Position numbers and translations under genes: made by a program
Origin: Oligoflexus tunisiensis
GTDB lineage: Bacteria > Bdellovibrionota_B > Oligoflexia > Oligoflexales > Oligoflexaceae
Reading direction: 5' to 3'
Assembly: GCF_001748245.1 (NCBI RefSeq)
Contig: NZ_BDFO01000001.1
Span: 40,766-104,765, forward strand
Length of the DNA stretch: 64,000 bases
The notes under the pieces: model-generated
What the model saw: only the letters and a program-made list of their open reading frames with translations
Database searches by the model: none
What the model was told of the DNA's origin: nothing
Part shown: in pieces, positions 7,526 to 16,089 of the stretch
Layout of the letters: the number at the start of each line of letters is the position of its first letter
Numbering within the stretch: position 1 is the stretch's first letter

Positions 7526-8700
7526 CATCGACAAATAAGCATTCCGTATCTCATCGGAAGGAAATTTTTTGGTTATTCCTGAAACTGGGTACCATAGCAT
7601 TTGGTGGTCCGGCTGCGCATGTCGCCATGATGGAAGACGAAATTGTGAGGCGTCGTAAATGGGTTAGCCGTGAAGAATTTCTTGACCTCTTGGGTGCAAC
7701 CAACCTCATACCTGGCCCAAACTCAACCGAACTCGCGATTCATTTAGGCCATCGCCGTGGGGGTTGGCCCGGACTATTGATTGCTGGCGCAGCATTCATC
7801 CTTCCCGCAGCGCTGATCGTGACAGCCTGTGCGTGGGCTTATGTCAAATTCGGGGCCAAGCCGGAAGTCCTTCACCTGCTCTACGGTATCAAGCCCGTCA
7901 TCATTGGAGTTGTTGCCCAGGCCTTGTGGGGACTGAGCAAGTCCGCAGTCAAGACCAGGGTTCTCGCAGCAGTTGGCATTATCGCCGCGGGCCTCAACTA
8001 TCTGGGTATAAACGAACTGGCGGTTTTATTCGGCGCGGGACTCTGCATGCTGCTTCTGCGATGGGTCAAGGGCCGCTCTCAGGTTGCTGATGGCGGCTCT
8101 GCGATGGCCGGGGGCGGGGTACTATTGAGCTGGTTGAGCCAGGGGACTGCCGTCTCCACAGCGTCCTTCGGTGTCCCAGCTTCCCTTGGAGGTCTCTTCT
8201 TATTCTTTTTGAAAGTCGGGTCCGTCCTTTTCGGAAGCGGATACGTTTTGCTAGCCTTTCTCCGGGCTGATCTCGTCGAGCGGCTGGGATGGTTAACAGA
8301 GTCTCAGCTCCTTGATGCGATTGCCATCGGTCAGGTCACGCCTGGTCCGGTTTTTACGACGGCGACATTTATTGGTTACCTGATCGCGGGGAACCTTGGG
8401 GCATTGGTTGCCACCATTGGCATCTTCCTGCCTGCATTTATATTTGTAGCACTTAGCGGGCCATTGATTCCTCGACTCCGTAAGTCGCAATTGGCTGGCG
8501 CATTCCTGGATGGGGTGAATGTTGCTTCACTTGCGCTTATGGCTGTTGTTACTCTACAGCTTACGACCAGCGCATTGGTCGATATCACTACTTTGATTTT
8601 AGCCGCAAGTAGCGCCGTGCTTCTTATCCGATATAAAGTGAATTCAGCATGGTTGGTGCTCGGGGGTGGATTGATTGGTCTACTGGTCGGAATGAACTGA
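7522..8700 (+). CDS. chrA: Chromate-efflux type transporter (CHR family)
   Basis: This 392-residue protein has two homologous CHR halves, as in long-chain ChrA proteins. The first begins F-L-K-L-G-T-I-A-F-G-G-P-A-A-H and contains N-L-I-P-G-P-N-S-T-E-L. The second begins F-L-K-V-G-S-V-L-F-G-S-G-Y-V-L and contains I-G-Q-V-T-P-G-P-V-F-T-T. The F-G-G-P and P-G-P motifs are the family signatures. About ten to twelve membrane helices are apparent. Characterised members export chromate; many genomic members are untested and may move other oxyanions. Translation starts at GTG 7522, overlapping the PAP2 stop. No chromate regulator ChrB is adjacent. Confidence 0.85.
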   Translation: MTSTNKHSVSHRKEIFWLFLKLGTIAFGGPAAHVAMMEDEIVRRRKWVSREEFLDLLGATNLIPGPNSTELAIHLGHRRGGWPGLLIAGAAFILPAALIVTACAWAYVKFGAKPEVLHLLYGIKPVIIGVVAQALWGLSKSAVKTRVLAAVGIIAAGLNYLGINELAVLFGAGLCMLLLRWVKGRSQVADGGSAMAGGGVLLSWLSQGTAVSTASFGVPASLGGLFLFFLKVGSVLFGSGYVLLAFLRADLVERLGWLTESQLLDAIAIGQVTPGPVFTTATFIGYLIAGNLGALVATIGIFLPAFIFVALSGPLIPRLRKSQLAGAFLDGVNVASLALMAVVTLQLTTSALVDITTLILAASSAVLLIRYKVNSAWLVLGGGLIGLLVGMN

Positions 8701-8785
8701 GAGGCATCGATTGAAAGCCATTACTCGCACGTCGCGGCTGATAAACATCAGATCAAACAACTCAACTCATGGGGACTCCCAGCAC

Positions 8786-9745
8786 ATGAACCAGAAAACC
8801 TATTTAGCCCTGGCCTTCATTTCCACTCTGCTCGGCTGTGAACTCCTTTCCGGTCAACCCTCGCACGACCCCACAGCCGTGACCCAACTCAAAGCCACCA
8901 CCCCACTCCGCCCAGCCTCAAGCCAGCGTATCGTCGCAATCGGCGACATCCATGGTGACCTTGCCGCAGCGATGAAAGCCCTGCAGCTCGCCGGAGCGGT
9001 CGACGCAAAAGGCCGTTGGATTGGCGGCAACATGATCGTTGTGCAAACCGGCGATGAAATCGACCGCGGTGACGACGACCGACAGGTGATCGACCTCTTC
9101 GAACGACTGCGGACCGAGGCTCAGGCTGCTGGCGGCTCGGTGTATCCGCTTTCCGGAAACCATGAGGCGATGAACGTCTACCTTGATTTCCGCTACGTGA
9201 CCGATGGATCCTTCAAGGACTTTACCGAAAACCTCCCGTCCACCATGGCTCCAATTCCCGATCTGCCCAGCCATCAGCAGGCCCGCGCGGCCGCCTTTCT
9301 CCCGGGCGGCCGATATGCGAAAATTCTGGCGACCCGCCCGGTGATGCTGGTCGTGGGCAACACAGCCTTTGCACATGGTGGCATCCGCCCCGAGCATGTG
9401 AAGGCAGGCATCGATTCCATGAATCAAGAGGTCGCCGCGTGGATGTCCGGCAAATCCGAACGTCCATCCTTCGTCAAGGATTCGAAGGGCCCCCTCTGGA
9501 TGCGCGACTACTCCGCGGACACACCAACATCGGAGGCCTGTGGCATGCTGAAGGAAACCCTGGCAGCTTTGGGCGCCAAACGCATGGTGGTGGGACACAG
9601 CGTTCAGGACAACGGGATCAATGCCGCTTGCCAGAACCAGGTGTGGCGCATTGATGTCGGTCTCTCCTCCTATTACAAGGGAAAGTATGTTCAGGTCCTG
9701 GACATCCAGGGTGATAACGTCAAGGTGCTGTCAGCCCCACGTTAA
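8786..9745 (+). CDS. Lipoprotein metallophosphatase (Shewanella-like PPP type)
   Basis: The start is ATG 8786, because GGGGAC lies 9 bases upstream and the protein then begins with MNQKTYLALAFISTLLGC, a clear lipobox. The mature part has the PPP-type metallophosphatase motifs in order: G-D-I-H-G-D, G-D-E-I-D-R-G-D-D-D, G-N-H-E-A-M-N, and later A-H-G-G and V-V-G-H-S. All metal ligands appear intact. The wording and spacing match bacterial Shewanella-like protein phosphatases, which dephosphorylate phospho-tyrosine, Ser or Thr peptides in vitro. The lipid anchor places it in the envelope. It is likely monocistronic: 85 bases separate it from chrA and 62 from the cupin gene, which has its own strong ribosome site. 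Confidence 0.85.
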   Translation: MNQKTYLALAFISTLLGCELLSGQPSHDPTAVTQLKATTPLRPASSQRIVAIGDIHGDLAAAMKALQLAGAVDAKGRWIGGNMIVVQTGDEIDRGDDDRQVIDLFERLRTEAQAAGGSVYPLSGNHEAMNVYLDFRYVTDGSFKDFTENLPSTMAPIPDLPSHQQARAAAFLPGGRYAKILATRPVMLVVGNTAFAHGGIRPEHVKAGIDSMNQEVAAWMSGKSERPSFVKDSKGPLWMRDYSADTPTSEACGMLKETLAALGAKRMVVGHSVQDNGINAACQNQVWRIDVGLSSYYKGKYVQVLDIQGDNVKVLSAPR

Positions 9746-9807
9746 GAAGGGACTGTTCAGGCTGCGACCGGAAGCCTATAATAAGACCAGACGTGCAGGA
9801 GGCGAAC

Positions 9808-10215
9808 ATGAGTAGGAAAGGGCTATTTCTTTTACCGGGCGCAGGACGATCCTACCCAATGGGAAGAATCAGCAGCATTTTTAAAGCCGATTGCGAGGAA
9901 ACCGGCGATCGCTACTCCATATCAGAGTGGTGGCTGGAGCCCAATACCCACGGCCCTGGTGCGCATTCGCATGACGAGGACGATGTCTTCTATGTCCTGG
10001 AAGGAACCCTGAGCTTTCTGCTTGGCGACCGGTGGATCGATGCTCCGAAAGGTTCCTTTCTCATCGCGCCCGGTGGCATGAAGCATGATTTTGAGAATCG
10101 AACCAACCAGCGCGCCGGCCTCCTGAATTTTTCAATTCCTGGCGGCTTCGAAAAGGATATGCCCTCCATCGTGGACTGGTTCCGGGAGAACCCACCAGGT
10201 GATGCGCGGAAGTGA
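9808..10215 (+). CDS. Cupin-domain protein
   Basis: This 135-residue single-domain cupin starts at ATG 9808 behind AGGAGG. Motif 1 reads G-A-H-S-H-D-E-D-D-V-F-Y-V-L-E-G-T-L and motif 2 reads A-P-G-G-M-K-H-D-F-E-N, so the His/His/Glu/His metal site is complete. Small cupins of this pattern include isomerases, dioxygenases and sugar-binding proteins; nothing here decides between them. The stop overlaps the GTG start of the next gene (GTGA), so the two form a translationally coupled pair. Confidence 0.8.
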   Translation: MSRKGLFLLPGAGRSYPMGRISSIFKADCEETGDRYSISEWWLEPNTHGPGAHSHDEDDVFYVLEGTLSFLLGDRWIDAPKGSFLIAPGGMKHDFENRTNQRAGLLNFSIPGGFEKDMPSIVDWFRENPPGDARK

Positions 10216-10766
10216 AAGTTGTGAATTTTATCCTGCTGCTGGTCATCGTCTTCATCTTCCCGCGGAACGCACAGGCGGGCGACGCCCGGTCCCGGCTCTT
10301 TCCAAATTGGAGCGAGCAGAACGGACAAGGAACATCCGAAAATCTTTTGGCCTATGAAATGCGGTCCTGTTTTTCTGAAATGCACAATGGGCATTATCCA
10401 TCGGGTTACGCACGCTTCAAGATAATTCAGAACAAAGGCCCCTTTGATGTCCAGCTGGAACGCAGCACAAACTTCAGCTCCTTTATCGAAAGCTGCCTCT
10501 CATCCCATATCCAAAAATTCCGCAACAATAAGGAGCAACCCAAAGGGAGCCACGCTCACATCATATCCCAGTGCCGTCCACCCCAAATGGGGTCGCGCAG
10601 CAGCAGACCGGACTGTCAGGTGCATGTCATCCTGAATAATTTCTCTGAAAACAAGGAACTGGACCTTATTATTGAAAAGCACTGGAAGGAATCGCTGCAG
10701 GATCCTCAGCCCTATCGCCTCGTTCTCGATCTCATTATGCTCCTTCACACCATGTCCAAAAAATAG
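10212..10766 (+). CDS. Secreted protein of unknown function
   Basis: The 184-residue product starts at GTG 10212, overlapping the cupin stop. It has a Sec signal (MKVVNFILLLVIVFIFPRNAQA, cleavage after A-Q-A). The mature protein contains four cysteines in S-C-F-S-E, S-C-L-S-S, Q-C-R-P and D-C-Q-V, consistent with disulfides, and a charged hydrophobic C-terminal stretch. I do not recognise a family. The layout Y-E-M-R-S-C-F ... F-I-E-S-C-L recalls energy-transducer/TonB-C-like folds in which two Cys flank a beta strand, but this is weak. About 230 bases with no evident feature follow before the protease gene. Confidence 0.6.
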   Translation: MKVVNFILLLVIVFIFPRNAQAGDARSRLFPNWSEQNGQGTSENLLAYEMRSCFSEMHNGHYPSGYARFKIIQNKGPFDVQLERSTNFSSFIESCLSSHIQKFRNNKEQPKGSHAHIISQCRPPQMGSRSSRPDCQVHVILNNFSENKELDLIIEKHWKESLQDPQPYRLVLDLIMLLHTMSKK

Positions 10767-11000
10767 CGTTATATCCAAAACCTGCAAGGCATTGGCCTAT
10801 CACTTTGGAAGCCGAAAAAGCGGATCCTTTTCCCAGTCTGTGAAAAAATACAGCAGTGACAGTCGAATGATCAGCCGTCGACAGACTCATCGCTTGAATT
10901 TCCCAATCTTACGCGAGACATACTGCGCGTAAGAATTTGGTGCACCCCTTGCAATGGGCCGCTTGCAAGCTAAAATTTCGAACGCAAGAAAGGGCCGAGT

Positions 11001-12029
11001 ATGACTCAGCAGACTATTTTCATCTGTTTATTGATGGCATGCATACCGATCATAGGATGTACCCAGGAATCAGCTGGATACAGAGGTTCACAAACAAGCG
11101 CCAACGCGCCCGTCGGCAATCAGAATCCTATCCTCGCGGATGATGAAGAGGATTCTGAAGGCGAAGATGACATTGATGCCGACAAACCCAAGGGCTCGAA
11201 GGATCCAAAGCCCGAACCAAAACCGACATCGACTCCTGTTCCGACTTACTGCGGTGGCCTCGGCATCGTGGGTGGAACCCCGACCAACATGAATGATATG
11301 GTGGCCAAATCCACCGTGCGCCTCATCATTGGCCAGGGCATGTGCACGGGTACTATCATAGGTCCCAACCAGATCAGCACAGCTGCGCATTGCCTCGAAG
11401 AGAGCCCGGCGATTAATACCATGCAGATTCAATTTGGAATCATGCCTGCCACCAGTCCTGATGTGAAGGTAAAAGGCTATTCCGTACACCCCGATTACAA
11501 GGGCCTCGCCATCGGGCAGAATGGTTATCCCAACGTCAGACTCTTCGACGTTGCCGTCATTGCTTTTGATGGCAAGATCCCGCAGGGCTTTGGCATCGCA
11601 CCGGTCGGCTCCACGGCGAATCTCCAGGCTGGAACCGAGGTGACCCTGGCCGGTTACGGAGCTTATTCCGACGATGACATGCAGGATCGCCCCCTCACCC
11701 AGGTTAAAAAAGCGGTCGCTCTTTTCGATCGAAACTTCAAGGAAATCCAGCTTCAGGTTGGAGGACAGCAGGGTGGCTGCTTCGGTGATTCCGGTGGGCC
11801 CAGCTACATTCTGAGCGAAAACGGGATGTGTTTGAAAACCCTCAGTACCACCACCGGTCCTGGCCGCTCCGGCGACGGCAGCTGCACCCAGGGAAGTGGA
11901 ACCTTGATGGACATCACCGCGCATCAAGGCTGGATGAGCTGTGCCTACGAGAAACTCGGAACGCCACTGCCTTATCTGCTCAAGGATGAAAGCAAGGACG
12001 CATGTGATCGCACAACGGTCGTTCAATAA
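11001..12029 (+). CDS. Trypsin-like (S1) protease lipoprotein
   Basis: The 342-residue protein has a lipobox I-I-G-C at residues 17-20, then an acidic Pro-rich linker (about residues 45-82) and an S1 protease domain opening with I-V-G-G at 89-92. The triad is complete: H130 in T-A-A-H-C, D183 in F-D-V-A-V, and S264 in G-D-S-G-G-P. G-G-C-F-G-D-S-G places a Gly at the position that would carry the primary specificity Asp of trypsin, so cleavage after Arg/Lys is not assured. The I-V-G-G sits 89 residues in, so activation by cleavage before it is possible. A good ribosome site (AGAAAGGG) precedes ATG 11001, and a terminator follows at 12046. The site of action is the envelope or cell surface. Confidence 0.85.
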   Translation: MTQQTIFICLLMACIPIIGCTQESAGYRGSQTSANAPVGNQNPILADDEEDSEGEDDIDADKPKGSKDPKPEPKPTSTPVPTYCGGLGIVGGTPTNMNDMVAKSTVRLIIGQGMCTGTIIGPNQISTAAHCLEESPAINTMQIQFGIMPATSPDVKVKGYSVHPDYKGLAIGQNGYPNVRLFDVAVIAFDGKIPQGFGIAPVGSTANLQAGTEVTLAGYGAYSDDDMQDRPLTQVKKAVALFDRNFKEIQLQVGGQQGGCFGDSGGPSYILSENGMCLKTLSTTTGPGRSGDGSCTQGSGTLMDITAHQGWMSCAYEKLGTPLPYLLKDESKDACDRTTVVQ

Positions 12030-12045
12030 AAAACATCAGCACGAC

Positions 12046-12069
12046 GCTCCGGTTCAACCGGAGCTTTTT
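12046..12069 (+). terminator. Rho-independent terminator after the trypsin-like protease
   Basis: GCTCCGG pairs perfectly with CCGGAGC around the loop TTCAA, and five T bases follow. It lies 17 bases after the protease stop codon. Confidence 0.9.
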
Positions 12070-12166
12070 CCTTTGCGTTGAACGATTCAGGGAATGGGTA
12101 AGCTTCCCAGCCCCTTGTTTGACTCCTTTCGACACAGCCATCTAAAATGAAGTCGAGAGGTGTCCT

Positions 12167-12949
12167 ATGCAAATGATTCATCCAACGATCTTTCGCGTTT
12201 GCCAGGTGGGTGCTGCCTTCTGCTTCATAGGTCACGGCGCCTTTGGCATCATGGCCAAGCAGGATTGGTGTCCATTCTTCGGTACTGTGGGGATTTCGGA
12301 AGGCATGGCACTTCAGTTGATGCCATGGATTGGGGTCATGGACATTTCGCTGGGAATTCTGGCCCTGCTCCGCCCCATGCCCATCACGTTCCTGTTCATG
12401 ACGTTCTGGGCGCTCTGGACCGCCATGTGCCGCCCTCTGGCAGGCTTCGGCTGGTGGGAATTTCTGGAGCGCGCCGGCAACTATGGTCCCCCGTTTGCTC
12501 TCCTTTTGCTTTCCAATTGGGGTTTTGATCGCCATAAACTTTTCTCGCGCCTTATGCCAGACACCAACCATCGATTCAGCAAGGCCATATTCGTTCTGCG
12601 CATGTCCACGGCTCTCCTGCTGATTGGTCACGGTGGATTCGGCGCTTTCATGCAAAAGAAAATGCTGCTGCAGCACTGGCAGGCTGTTGGAGTGAGCCTG
12701 GATCCTCAGTCGTTCATGATGCTGGGTTGGTTTGAAATCATTCTGGGCTTTGCTGCACTGGGCTGGTCGTCACCTCTGATCTTTCTGGGCATTTTTATCT
12801 GGAAGATCTGCACGGAACTCCTTTATCCTTTGTCGGGCGCCCCGATGTGGGAGTTTATTGAACGGGCAGGGAGCTATGCCTGTCCTTTGGCCTTGCTGAT
12901 CTACTTTCGCATGCGCCCGCCCCGGAAAGCGATGACGGTTCAGCTCTAG
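12167..12949 (+). CDS. Internally duplicated DoxX-like membrane protein
   Basis: This 260-residue protein has about eight hydrophobic segments arranged as two copies of one unit. Copy 1 (about residues 15-125) contains I-G-H-G-A-F-G-I-M, then G-V-M-D-I-S-L-G-I-L, then W-W-E-F-L-E-R-A-G-N-Y-G-P-P-F-A-L-L. Copy 2 (about 145-250) contains I-G-H-G-G-F-G-A-F-M, then G-W-F-E-I-I-L-G-F-A, then M-W-E-F-I-E-R-A-G-S-Y-A-C-P-L-A-L-L. Each unit resembles a four-helix DoxX-like protein, so this looks like a fused duplication. The start has GAGAGG 6-11 bases upstream. Function is unknown. It is followed after 35 bases by the S66 peptidase, probably in one transcript. Confidence 0.75.
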   Translation: MQMIHPTIFRVCQVGAAFCFIGHGAFGIMAKQDWCPFFGTVGISEGMALQLMPWIGVMDISLGILALLRPMPITFLFMTFWALWTAMCRPLAGFGWWEFLERAGNYGPPFALLLLSNWGFDRHKLFSRLMPDTNHRFSKAIFVLRMSTALLLIGHGGFGAFMQKKMLLQHWQAVGVSLDPQSFMMLGWFEIILGFAALGWSSPLIFLGIFIWKICTELLYPLSGAPMWEFIERAGSYACPLALLIYFRMRPPRKAMTVQL

Positions 12950-12984
12950 ATCACGGGGCGGGATAAGCTTGCCTGGAGGAACTC

Positions 12985-14031
12985 ATGATTATCCCCAAAC
13001 GCCTCAGCCGCGGATCCCGGGTTGCCATTGTCAGCGTTTCGTCGGCCGCTGGCCACCAATTCCCTGGAGTTTATAACTGGGGCGTCCAGCAGCTCCGCGA
13101 AGCCTTTGGCTTTGATGTCGTCGCGATGCCTCACACTCTGGCGTCACAGCAGGTCCTGACGGAAACCCCCCAGCTTCGCCTCGCTGATCTTTATGAAGCC
13201 CTGGAGCGGCCGGATATCGAGGGAATCATCGCCACCATAGGCGGCGAAGACAGCATCCGGCTCTTGCGCTTCATGGATTTCGACAAGCTCCGCCAGTATC
13301 CCAAGGTCTTTTGTGGAATGAGCGATATCACCGCGGTCCACCTCATGTTCTTTCATGCAGGCGTTCGCAGTTATTACAGCCCAACCGTCATGTACGGCAT
13401 AGCCGACGGCGGCGGCATTCATCCCTACACGAAGGCCAGCTTCGAAAGAACACTGATGCAGGCCGACCCCATCGGTGTGCTGGAACCATACGAAGGCCTG
13501 AAGCCGGTGGAACCTTTGCCCTGGGACAAACCTGAAATGCTGAAGCATCCCGTCCGCGGGCGTCAGGCCAATGGCTGGGATTGGGCCGAGGGGGGAACGA
13601 AAGCCCAAGGCCGACTCTTTGGAGGTTGTGTTGAGGTCATTTGCCCTCTCTTGATTGGAACGGAAATCTGGCCACGCGCAAGGAGCTTTTGGAATGACAA
13701 AATCCTGTTTCTCGAGTGGTCCTATGAAATGGCCCAGGCGGAATTTACGCGCTGGTTTTTTCAAAATCTGGCCGCTCAGGGAATTCTGGACCAGATCCAG
13801 GGCTTGATCATCGGCCGCCATCACATCAAAGTTTCTGATTACACTGCCTGGGAGATCAAGCAGAGTGTCCTCGGAATCGTGCGGAAACAGGAGAAAAAGC
13901 AGAATCTTCCCATCTGCTTCGATGTTGATTTTGGACATACGCTGCCCATGCTGATTTTGCCTTATGGGGCTTTGATGGAAATGGATGCTATTGAGCGTCG
14001 CCTAACGATTCTCGACTCATCAGTTGTCTAA
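12985..14031 (+). CDS. S66-family peptidase (LD-carboxypeptidase / MccF-like)
   Basis: The 348-residue product is a complete S66 family protein with the Ser-Glu-His triad: S113 in F-C-G-M-S-D-I-T-A (nucleophile elbow), E244 in L-F-L-E-W-S, and H318 in D-V-D-F-G-H-T. The T-I-G-G-E-D-S strand before it is also typical. Members either cut the L-D bond in murein tetrapeptides (LdcA, cell-wall recycling) or hydrolyse microcin-C-type amides (MccF). The longer loop and the G-G-C-V-E-V-I-C-P-L segment are compatible with either. No signal peptide is seen, so the enzyme is cytoplasmic. AGGA lies before ATG 12985. Confidence 0.85.
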   Translation: MIIPKRLSRGSRVAIVSVSSAAGHQFPGVYNWGVQQLREAFGFDVVAMPHTLASQQVLTETPQLRLADLYEALERPDIEGIIATIGGEDSIRLLRFMDFDKLRQYPKVFCGMSDITAVHLMFFHAGVRSYYSPTVMYGIADGGGIHPYTKASFERTLMQADPIGVLEPYEGLKPVEPLPWDKPEMLKHPVRGRQANGWDWAEGGTKAQGRLFGGCVEVICPLLIGTEIWPRARSFWNDKILFLEWSYEMAQAEFTRWFFQNLAAQGILDQIQGLIIGRHHIKVSDYTAWEIKQSVLGIVRKQEKKQNLPICFDVDFGHTLPMLILPYGALMEMDAIERRLTILDSSVV

Positions 14032-14119
14032 GCCTCAAGTAGGAAGAATATTCCGTATGCATGAAATACCCATCGTTCTATAATATCTTCTTATAGATCA
14101 GTTAAAGGCCGCATGCATA

Positions 14120-16024
14120 GTGGGTAAAATAATCCGTTATCTCATCATATTCTTTTCCATGATGCCCTTCCTACGGGCACAGGATAGGACAATTTCGGAA
14201 CCAATAAAGCTATTGGATTGGGAATATCACTGGAGGGATTTTCCTCCTGGAACTGAGCTTGATTCCTATGAAATTGACACTCATGACAACGCTTGGACTG
14301 CCTTTCATGCAGACCTCCCACGTCCTCCTCATCGGAACGGGAATAAAATTGGATGGTTGCGAGTCAAGTTGCCAACGCACTTGAACGTCAAGGATCCCAC
14401 GATTCTGATACCGGGCTTCGATATCGCCATTAAGGTTTATCTCAAGAATAAACTTCTTTTTGAATTCGGGGACGATACATTTGCTGGGTTTCGCCACGCA
14501 CTCATACGACTTCCGGCTGATTATCAAGGAAACCACCTCTATATACGTCTCTATTCCGATCATGTTAATTTAGGCCTTTTCTACGATGTCGTGGTAGGAA
14601 ATTACTCCAACTTGCTTCAAGACATCTTCTCTTCAAATCTCGCAGTTTCCTCCGTGGCGCTTCTGTTCTATTTCATGTCCCTTATTCTTCTGATAATTAG
14701 TTGCCTGAATTTAAAACTTAGAGAAATTCATCATCTGTCGCTGTTTGCATTTCTCCTTGCTAACGTCTTGATGTTGGTTCCAACCAATGTCTTGGGCCAG
14801 TTTGTATTCAAAAATTACTATCTGAATTTCCATGTTTTTCATTTCTCTACACTGTTGGTTCCACTGCCTGCCTTTCTTTTTTTTGAAAAGATATTCTCGA
14901 AAAAACACTACATGTTCATGCGGACTGTATTTTGGCTTGTACTGGCTTTTGCTGCTGCATCCATTATTCTTTCTATATCCGGCTATGTGCGAATTCTATC
15001 GACTGTACATATAGGTCAATCCGTAACTGCATTTGCAACTTTAACGATTTTTGTTCGATCTTTATTAGCTATGAAAGATAAAGAACCCTTCAGCAATGTT
15101 GTAGGATTTGGACTCATGGGGCTTTTTATTAGTTCCATGTTGGAAATAGCCAGACACTTCGAACTTGCCCCGCGGGGTATTCACATACCTATGCATTTCT
15201 GGTCGCTGGTCTTCTATTTTAGCATGATCATTGTGCTAACGATGTCGATCAACTCGACATTTAAGCAGAACGAGCACGCCTATAGGCAGCTTAAAAAGGT
15301 TTTCTATCCACACCAAATCAATTTAATAAAGAAGTCCTTTGAACTTGAAAAGACCATGCCCACGCATCCTGGCGAAGCATGTGTCATTAGCTTTGATATA
15401 ATAGGTAGCTCTCAAATACAGCATGTTCGTATAAAGGAATTCTATCGAAACTTTTTTGCAAGATGCAACAGTGTCATGGCTGATGGATATGATGGTGAAA
15501 ACCTAAGGTCAACAGCATACAGAATAAAGGAAATGGGCGATGGGTTCCTTTGCTCAATTGGTTATCCGTTTCAAGCCCTTTCACCTAATACAGCAAATGA
15601 AGCCGTAAATCTCGCAAAGCGCTTCTATAAAATCCTTCTGGAAGAATCGCAGTTTCTTCAGCTGGACACACCTATATGCTGCGGTATTGGTATTGCTCTT
15701 GATAGCCTGTCTGGATTTTATCCAGATTCTGGGGCGAAAGAATATGACCTCTTTGGAAGAGCCCTAATCTTGTCAACGCGGTATGAGGGAATGCGAAAAC
15801 TTATTCTTAAAGATCAGGGGCGCAGCATAATGATTATTCAAGAGAAAGTCCATATAAGCCTTGATCGTGAGCTACGGAAAGAGTTCACTGAATATGAACT
15901 TGGTGAAGGTGGAGTGGTCGTAAGAGACGACCCAGCAGCCAAGAGGCTCTTCTATGTACATTTAAACTCCAGAAAGAGTGAAAGTGCAGGAAACCTGGTT
16001 CCGCTTCATGGTCATGCGGTGTGA
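14120..16024 (+). CDS. Receptor-type class III nucleotidyl cyclase
   Basis: The start is GTG 14120. The 634-residue protein has a signal peptide, an extracytoplasmic domain (about 21-165) of the jelly-roll 7TMR-DISMED type, about seven membrane helices (about 170-380), and a cytoplasmic class III cyclase domain (about 415-600). Metal-binding aspartates are present at D426 (S-F-D-I-I-G-S) and D474 (E-M-G-D-G-F). The transition-state Arg is present (R554 in L-S-T-R-Y-E), but the partner Asn of the G-x-x-V-N-x-x-x-R motif is Ile550. The lost Asn could reduce activity or shift the product. The gene is AT-richer than its neighbours, consistent with transfer. Its ligand is unknown. Confidence 0.8.
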   Translation: MGKIIRYLIIFFSMMPFLRAQDRTISEPIKLLDWEYHWRDFPPGTELDSYEIDTHDNAWTAFHADLPRPPHRNGNKIGWLRVKLPTHLNVKDPTILIPGFDIAIKVYLKNKLLFEFGDDTFAGFRHALIRLPADYQGNHLYIRLYSDHVNLGLFYDVVVGNYSNLLQDIFSSNLAVSSVALLFYFMSLILLIISCLNLKLREIHHLSLFAFLLANVLMLVPTNVLGQFVFKNYYLNFHVFHFSTLLVPLPAFLFFEKIFSKKHYMFMRTVFWLVLAFAAASIILSISGYVRILSTVHIGQSVTAFATLTIFVRSLLAMKDKEPFSNVVGFGLMGLFISSMLEIARHFELAPRGIHIPMHFWSLVFYFSMIIVLTMSINSTFKQNEHAYRQLKKVFYPHQINLIKKSFELEKTMPTHPGEACVISFDIIGSSQIQHVRIKEFYRNFFARCNSVMADGYDGENLRSTAYRIKEMGDGFLCSIGYPFQALSPNTANEAVNLAKRFYKILLEESQFLQLDTPICCGIGIALDSLSGFYPDSGAKEYDLFGRALILSTRYEGMRKLILKDQGRSIMIIQEKVHISLDRELRKEFTEYELGEGGVVVRDDPAAKRLFYVHLNSRKSESAGNLVPLHGHAV

Positions 16025-16089
16025 CGATCCCACCTATGAAACAGGCAGGCTGAACCCCATCGTGGAGCAACGGCTCCAGGCCCCATCCA

